Origin: Paulownia fortunei
Taxonomy: Eukaryota > Streptophyta > Magnoliopsida > Lamiales > Paulowniaceae
NCBI GenBank assembly: GCA_019321725.1
Contig: CM033123.1
Span: 15,488,925 to 15,552,924 of the forward strand
DNA length: 64,000 bases
Direction of reading: 5' to 3'
The position numbers were made by a program, and so were the translations under genes. Below are positions 60,749 to 64,000 of the stretch, piece by piece. How positions within the stretch are numbered: position 1 is the stretch's first letter; each line of letters starts with the position of its first letter. A model generated the notes under the pieces. It was not told where the DNA came from. It did no database searches and saw only the letters and a list, made by a program, of their open reading frames with translations.

Positions 60749-63100
60749 GGTGAAGCTTCTGGTTTCACGTTCAGTCAATGGAGTTCCAAAGTCAACTTTT
60801 TGGAGTAAAGACTTTTTCGAAATAATACATAATAGTGTAATACTACACTAATATGTATATCTACTACAAATGTTTTTCAATAAACTTTATTATATATTAA
60901 GAATAACATAGATCTATATTATTATCAATAGGGTAACTAAAAATAAATAAATCTATGTTATTATTAGTATAATAACTAATAATTGTTGTGACAGACTTAC
61001 TTTTTGCAACAATAATTACAATTTAATGTAGAATTTTCGTAGTTGACCTCGCATCTTTTATTTAATTGATTTTTTAAAATTTTCTATGTTGTCCGACTTT
61101 AAAATTAATGATTTGTGAATTTCTACTTAATCTCTTGGCAACCTATCTGGTTTTAGTATAATGTGGGAACTATTATGTTATGAAATCTTAAAGTTTAAAT
61201 TTTGAATAACTCATAAATACGTGAATGATTTGTAGGGATGATAATAGAATTGGTTTAAATTCGACATCGTCGATAATTTTAAATAATAAATAATATTTTT
61301 TATTTTTTATTTTCAAACTCGTTTTACTTGAACCCGTTTTAATTTATTTATCATATATGTATTTATGTGATATTAATTTTTAAATATAATACTATTTTAA
61401 AAAATTAGTGATTTATTTATTTAAATTATATTTTTAATATATTTTAAATTAAAAATGAAAAAAATAATTTAAAATTTTGATTATTTAAAATTGATTGTTT
61501 TATAAATGATTCTTCAGATAATAATAATTTATAAAATTAATTTAATCCAAATCAAATTATAACTAATATGATTAATTATCTAAAGTTTTCACAATAGAAA
61601 TGTGAACAAGGGCCCGAGTATCCAGATCACATAGATGGTGGCCCAAGGGCTCTGTAAATGGCCTAAAAATAGCTTAAGGGATCATTGTGACGGGCTTCGT
61701 TTGGATTATGGGCCAAGTTGACCCATCCTGGCCCATTCAATACCTAGATGTATTGTTACCAATATGTCCTCAGATGTGGCATGTCTTCATAGTTATTTTA
61801 CAACAAGGAGTGGGCAATTAAGACTTTTTAGATTGACCATAGAAATGAAAAACCCACAATAAATGTTGGAAAAAAATAATTATTAAATTAATAATAGCAA
61901 ATGAAACATATGGTATGTCTTTATCATAGGGGCCTAAAAAATAAAAAGGAGGCCACCTTTTAATCATTTTTTTTTATTAATTATAATATAATACAAGAGA
62001 AATTTGAGAGGAAATTGAGAAATGCATTTTAGCATTTTAATTTAAGTAAGACTTTATAATTTTTTATTATTTTTTGAGAGTACAAAATAAGAAAATAAAT
62101 TAGTCTTTGAGCTACTTAATTAATTAGTTTTTTAGTTAATTATAATGTTCCTAATGTATGCTCCCTTTAACTAAGGTTGAAAGGTAAACATAGTTACCCA
62201 GTATTCAATATAAATAGATGATTAAGTATTTATTTAAACTCAATTTATTAAGTATAATAAATGAAGTTCGATCCTTCCATAAAAAAAATTGATTAAATTA
62301 CATTTGATTAACTAAAAATATTAAAATATATAAAAAAATTAAGATAGACCCAATCAAAATTTATTCAAGTTTAATATATTTAATAAATAATTTAAATTTA
62401 AATATAATTTTATATTTAATAAAAAAATTCAAAATTAAATACTATTTTATTCGTTTCACTCGATATGTCACTCATACATTTAATTAAAAAGTTAATGATT
62501 AGTGGTGGTCAATGAATATAGGTAAGAAAAGGCAGATAGGGAATTAATAAAGCTCTAGACATATCATATCGTTGAATTATGTGTGGACCCAACAGAAAGC
62601 ACACGTTGTTTTCTTTAAAATATTTAGAACCAAAAAAAAAAAAAAGAAAGAAAAACAGAAATTAATATAAGAGTAAAATGAGGTAACCAAAATAAAAGGT
62701 TGTTTGCCACCATTAGTTGATTTTGAAAAGAAAAAAAAACAATATTAATTTAGTTAGAATTTTTAAAAAAATTCAAATAAATTAATTGTAAATATTTTGT
62801 TACCAAGATTATCAAAGATAAAAAATAAAAATAAAAAATAAAAATGAAAGATAACATTACTTTTTTAAATAAAGGTGAAATGACTGAATTAGCCTCATGC
62901 ATTTTTTTTTTTTTTTTTACTCTCTTCTCTTGTCTCCCTCCCTACTCCAATGTTTTCTTCTTTTTCCCTCTTATATTCCTTTTTTCTTTATTTCAATCAT
63001 TTAACTCGTTTTATTTCTGAATAATTTTTCTTCTACTTCTTATAAATCTAAATTACTAAATAGTAAACAAAAAATACTGTCATACCAAAAAAATTATTTT
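60749..63100. other. AT-rich intergenic DNA
   Basis: No gene seen. 60749-60830 is the ALF4 leader/promoter. A short GC-richer patch at 61605-61745 has several GGCCC/GGGCC motifs (GGGCCCGAG, GTGGCCCAAGG, ATGGGCCAAG). Poly-T and poly-A tracts near 62630 and 62905. Confidence 0.45.
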
Positions 63101-63284
63101 TTTTATTTTATACTTTTAATGATTTTTAAGCAAATATATACTAATATCTAAAAGAGTAAATAAATAAAAATGAATAACAATGATTGAAGTGGGGAAAGAT
63201 TGGGAGAGGTGGGATCCACCAAGAGAGGCAACGTTTTGTGGTGGTCTGTGCTGGTACGGGAAACTCTCCTTTTCATGTCTACAT

Positions 63285-63340
63285 CGCCAACACCACCCCC
63301 ACCCCGGGGGGGTGGGGTGGCGGGGGTCCCCATCAACTAG
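63285..63340. repeat. C-run/G-run inverted repeat with G4 potential
   Basis: CACCCCCACCCCGGGGGGGT followed by GGGGTGGCGGGGG: a C-rich arm meets its G-rich complement with almost no loop. The G-rich half has four G-runs of 4, 2, 5 and longer lengths. It sits about 250 bp before the putative transcription start of the terminal gene. Confidence 0.7.
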
Positions 63341-63549
63341 CAAAATAGAAGCAGAAAAAATGAAAGAGTTGAAGTAATAAAGGGGATACTTGAAAAAGGG
63401 AAAATAAATGGAGTGTAAGCAAATATTGTGGAAGAAAAAAAGGAAAAAAAAAGAAAAAAAGGAAAAGCAAGAGTGATGGGAAAAATAGCAACTTTTTAAA
63501 CCAAAAAACAAAAGAGCTGAGGACCATCCACTGAAAGAAAGAGGCAAAA

Positions 63550-64000
63550 CCACCCACAACCTCTGTCTCTCTCTGTGTGCCCACTCACAATTATTCACGT
63601 CTGTTTTCTCTGTCTATTTTCTTCTTATTTTTCCTTTAAATAAATAAATTTCTGCATTTTTGTTGATTCAAAGTTCTTTTCTTTCTGTAATTTCTTTTAT
63701 TCTCGTTTATGGGAGTTTTGGGGTGTTAGCTTTTTTTTGTTTTTGTTTTTGTTTTTTCAATTTTGGTTGTGGGTTTTTGGTATTTCTGAGGTGATTTTGT
63801 TGTTATTGATTGAGATGATTTTATGAATTTTTAGGGTTTTGCTGGTGGACCGATTTCTGCAAAATTTGGAGGTTTGGAGTTGAAGGTGTTTGGGGGTTTC
63901 GAATGATTGGGAAGATGGCGGAGCTTTTTGCTCTTCTCTGAATTCTTCCATTTTGTGCGTTTAGTTATGTGATTTAAGTCATTTTCTTTTTCTTTTTATT
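63550..64000 (+). promoter_or_regulatory. Promoter/leader of a + gene running off the window
   Basis: CT-rich leader-like sequence (CTCTGTCTCTCTCTG, TTCTTTTCTTTCTG) and TTTAGGGTTTTG typical of plant 5' ends, with TTTAAATAAATAAA near 63637. No main coding frame begins before the window end. A short upstream ORF is present at 63903-63941. Confidence 0.4.
63903..63941 (+). CDS. Candidate upstream ORF, 12 codons
   Basis: ATG ... TGA encodes MIGKMAELFALL; a second in-frame ATG (63915, context GAAGATGGCG) is close to the plant consensus for initiation. If the surrounding DNA is a leader it could lower translation of the downstream gene. Evidence is position and context only. Confidence 0.3.
   Translation: MIGKMAELFALL

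Noticed and set aside
63116..63598. 160-codon minus ORF, very Phe-rich
   Set aside because: Poly-purine composition on + yields low-complexity Phe/Ser translation; no domain.
1..64000. CRISPR arrays, bacterial operons, rRNA genes
   Set aside because: None seen; the tandem repeats present lack regular unique spacers and the genes are spliced nuclear plant genes.

Overview
The window is nuclear DNA of a flowering plant. The genes carry GT-AG introns, intergenic DNA is very AT-rich, and plant-specific families are present (MLO, P-class PPR, F-box/LRR, ALF4, plant-type ARP7). I read it as a eudicot, possibly an asterid or Solanaceae relative; the species call is a weak guess from general style, not from a marker.

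Layout. 1-3514 holds the 3' half of an actin-related protein 7 (ARP7) gene on + (its 5' half lies before the window). 3.5-26 kb is an accessory, rearranged block: MITE-like insertions, three tandem broken PPR copies on - (5.8-10.3 kb), a 2.0-kb solo LTR with a 5-bp target duplication (12929-14927), a + array of four pieces of a last PPR motif (12.8-15.9 kb), two - fragments of the 5' end of an MLO gene (15.9-16.65 kb), an inverted-repeat-bounded element with a GRF-type zinc-finger gene remnant (18.28-21.52 kb), and an ARP7 pseudogene with duplicated 3' flank (22.16-26.05 kb). 26296-29805 (-) encodes EFL1, the cytosolic 60S-maturation GTPase; its probable leader and promoter lie at 33.5-33.9 kb, and the long leader intron holds a BED zinc-finger remnant and an ARP7 N-terminal shard. 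33.98-36.27 kb is MITE-rich.

37647-41047 (+) is a complete 14-exon MLO gene (507 aa by my splicing). 42042-47294 (-) is a complete 9-exon Rab geranylgeranyltransferase beta subunit (313 aa). 47.7-50.4 kb is AT-rich intergenic DNA, followed by an MLO 3'-end fragment (50.49-50.88 kb). 51165-52805 (-) is an intronless F-box/LRR gene. 53995-60748 (-) is a 13-exon ALF4 gene (630 aa). From about 63.55 kb there appears to be the leader of a + strand gene that continues past the window.

The main theme is gene shards. Pieces of ARP7, MLO and a PPR gene, with intron sequence retained (so DNA-level copying, not reverse transcription), are scattered around the intact or partial source genes. The intact genes are ordinary housekeeping or signalling genes (chromatin, ribosome maturation, vesicle traffic, CRL regulation) with no evident pathway link to one another. 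Exon boundaries were set by eye from GT/AG sites, reading phase and remembered family sequences; no alignment was run.
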